6,805 nt of DNA from Pseudomonadota bacterium (GTDB lineage Bacteria; Pseudomonadota; Alphaproteobacteria; Rhizobiales; Rhizobiaceae). The first letter of the stretch is position 1, and each line of letters starts with the position of its first letter. Made by a program: the position numbers and the translations under genes. The notes beneath the pieces are model-generated. The model made no database searches and was not told the origin of the DNA. It was given only the letters and a program-made list of their open reading frames with translations. This document shows positions 6,364 to 6,805 of this stretch, in pieces. The DNA lies in the NCBI GenBank assembly GCA_023393575.1, contig JAEWKX010000115.1, positions 1-6,805 of the forward strand, read 5' to 3'.

Positions 6364-6536
6364 GCCTCCTGCTCCATTTTCGTGCGCATCAACGGCCCAC
6401 AGCCTGCCGGCGCCACGCTGGCCTTTCGCGGCTGACGGGTATTTTTTCACGCATGCCACGTCATCATCCGGGCGTTCCCCAACTCCAGAGTGAACAGGCC
6501 CCGCGGCCGGCATCGCGCAAATGATTGGAGTCGACC

Positions 6537-6805
6537 ATGACCGAGACCAGCTTCAGCGGGGCTGAGAACTCTATTCGCGCCCCCGAAGGCAAGACGCAGA
6601 TCATCGACACGGATTACGAGATCGGCCAGGACAACATCAATTACCGCCGTCGCTTCGTCTTTGAGCTCGACATCCACAACGTCGTGTTCAGCGTGTCGTC
6701 CCTGACCATTGTCGCCTTCACCTTCCTGACGCTGATGTTCCAGACGACGCTCGGGCCGGTCTTCACCGCCGTGCGCGACGCGCTGACGTCGAACCTCGCC
6801 TGGTT
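6537..6805 (+). CDS. BCCT family betaine/choline/carnitine transporter, BetS-like (3' partial)
   Basis: Only the first 89 codons are in the window. After a polar N-terminus comes QIIDTDYEIGQDNI (21-34), then FELDIHNVVFSVSSL (42-56) running into the first membrane segment (about 49-69), and VFTAVRDALTSNLAW (75-89). The DTDYxIGQDNI and DIHNxVF patterns recall the N-termini of rhizobial BCCT carriers such as Sinorhizobium BetS, which imports glycine betaine and proline betaine under salt stress with sodium. The transport core and the substrate-binding tryptophans lie beyond the edge, so the substrate cannot be read. The ATG at 6537 follows GGAG (6527-6530) with a spacing of six bases. The assignment rests on remembered similarity of a short N-terminus. 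Confidence 0.75.
   Translation, partial: MTETSFSGAENSIRAPEGKTQIIDTDYEIGQDNINYRRRFVFELDIHNVVFSVSSLTIVAFTFLTLMFQTTLGPVFTAVRDALTSNLAW

Noticed and set aside
1..6805. Defence system, mobile element, CRISPR or toxin-antitoxin module
   Set aside because: No transposase, integrase, nuclease, toxin or antitoxin motifs, no spaced direct repeats and no tRNA-end target site were seen on either strand.

Overview
The window (6,805 bp, GC-rich) looks like ordinary chromosomal DNA of an alphaproteobacterium, most likely a member of the Rhizobiales/Rhizobiaceae. The inference rests on the combination of an IalB-family periplasmic protein, a double bacterial-SH3 exported protein, a GFA-fold zinc protein and a BetS-like BCCT transporter start, all in high-GC coding style. 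No rRNA, tRNA, CRISPR array, insertion sequence or phage gene is visible.

Layout. (a) 2-1318, plus strand: a TrkH-type potassium channel subunit, cut at its 5' end by the window edge. (b) 1402-2898, plus strand: glycerol kinase GlpK, with a strong ribosome binding site 83 bp after trkH. (c) 2920-4024, minus strand, convergent with glpK: an IalB-family periplasmic protein followed by a secreted SH3-domain protein, joined by a 14-codon mini-ORF whose start overlaps the ialB stop and whose stop overlaps the SH3 gene start. (d) 4239-4667, minus strand: a PhnB-like VOC (glyoxalase-fold) protein. (e) 4739-5045, plus strand: what appears to be the 3' third of an alpha/beta hydrolase gene, lacking its nucleophile half and broken by a one-base frameshift. 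(f) 5078-6247, minus strand: a two-gene operon of a YfcG/YghU-type glutathione S-transferase and a GFA-family zinc protein. (g) 6537-6805, plus strand: the first 89 codons of a BCCT betaine/choline transporter, cut by the window edge. A 289-bp divergent intergenic region before it holds a candidate promoter for the gst-gfa operon and a 9-bp perfect hairpin.

How the genes fit together. Both edges carry osmotic-homeostasis genes (K+ channel, compatible-solute transporter). The middle is a patch of small detoxification-type enzymes (GST, GFA, VOC, hydrolase remnant) plus two envelope/periplasmic proteins. I see no coherent new system. The points most worth a second look are the broken hydrolase, the loss of the known allosteric and phospho-regulatory residues in GlpK, the coupling mini-ORF, and the hairpin and inverted repeats before the BCCT gene.
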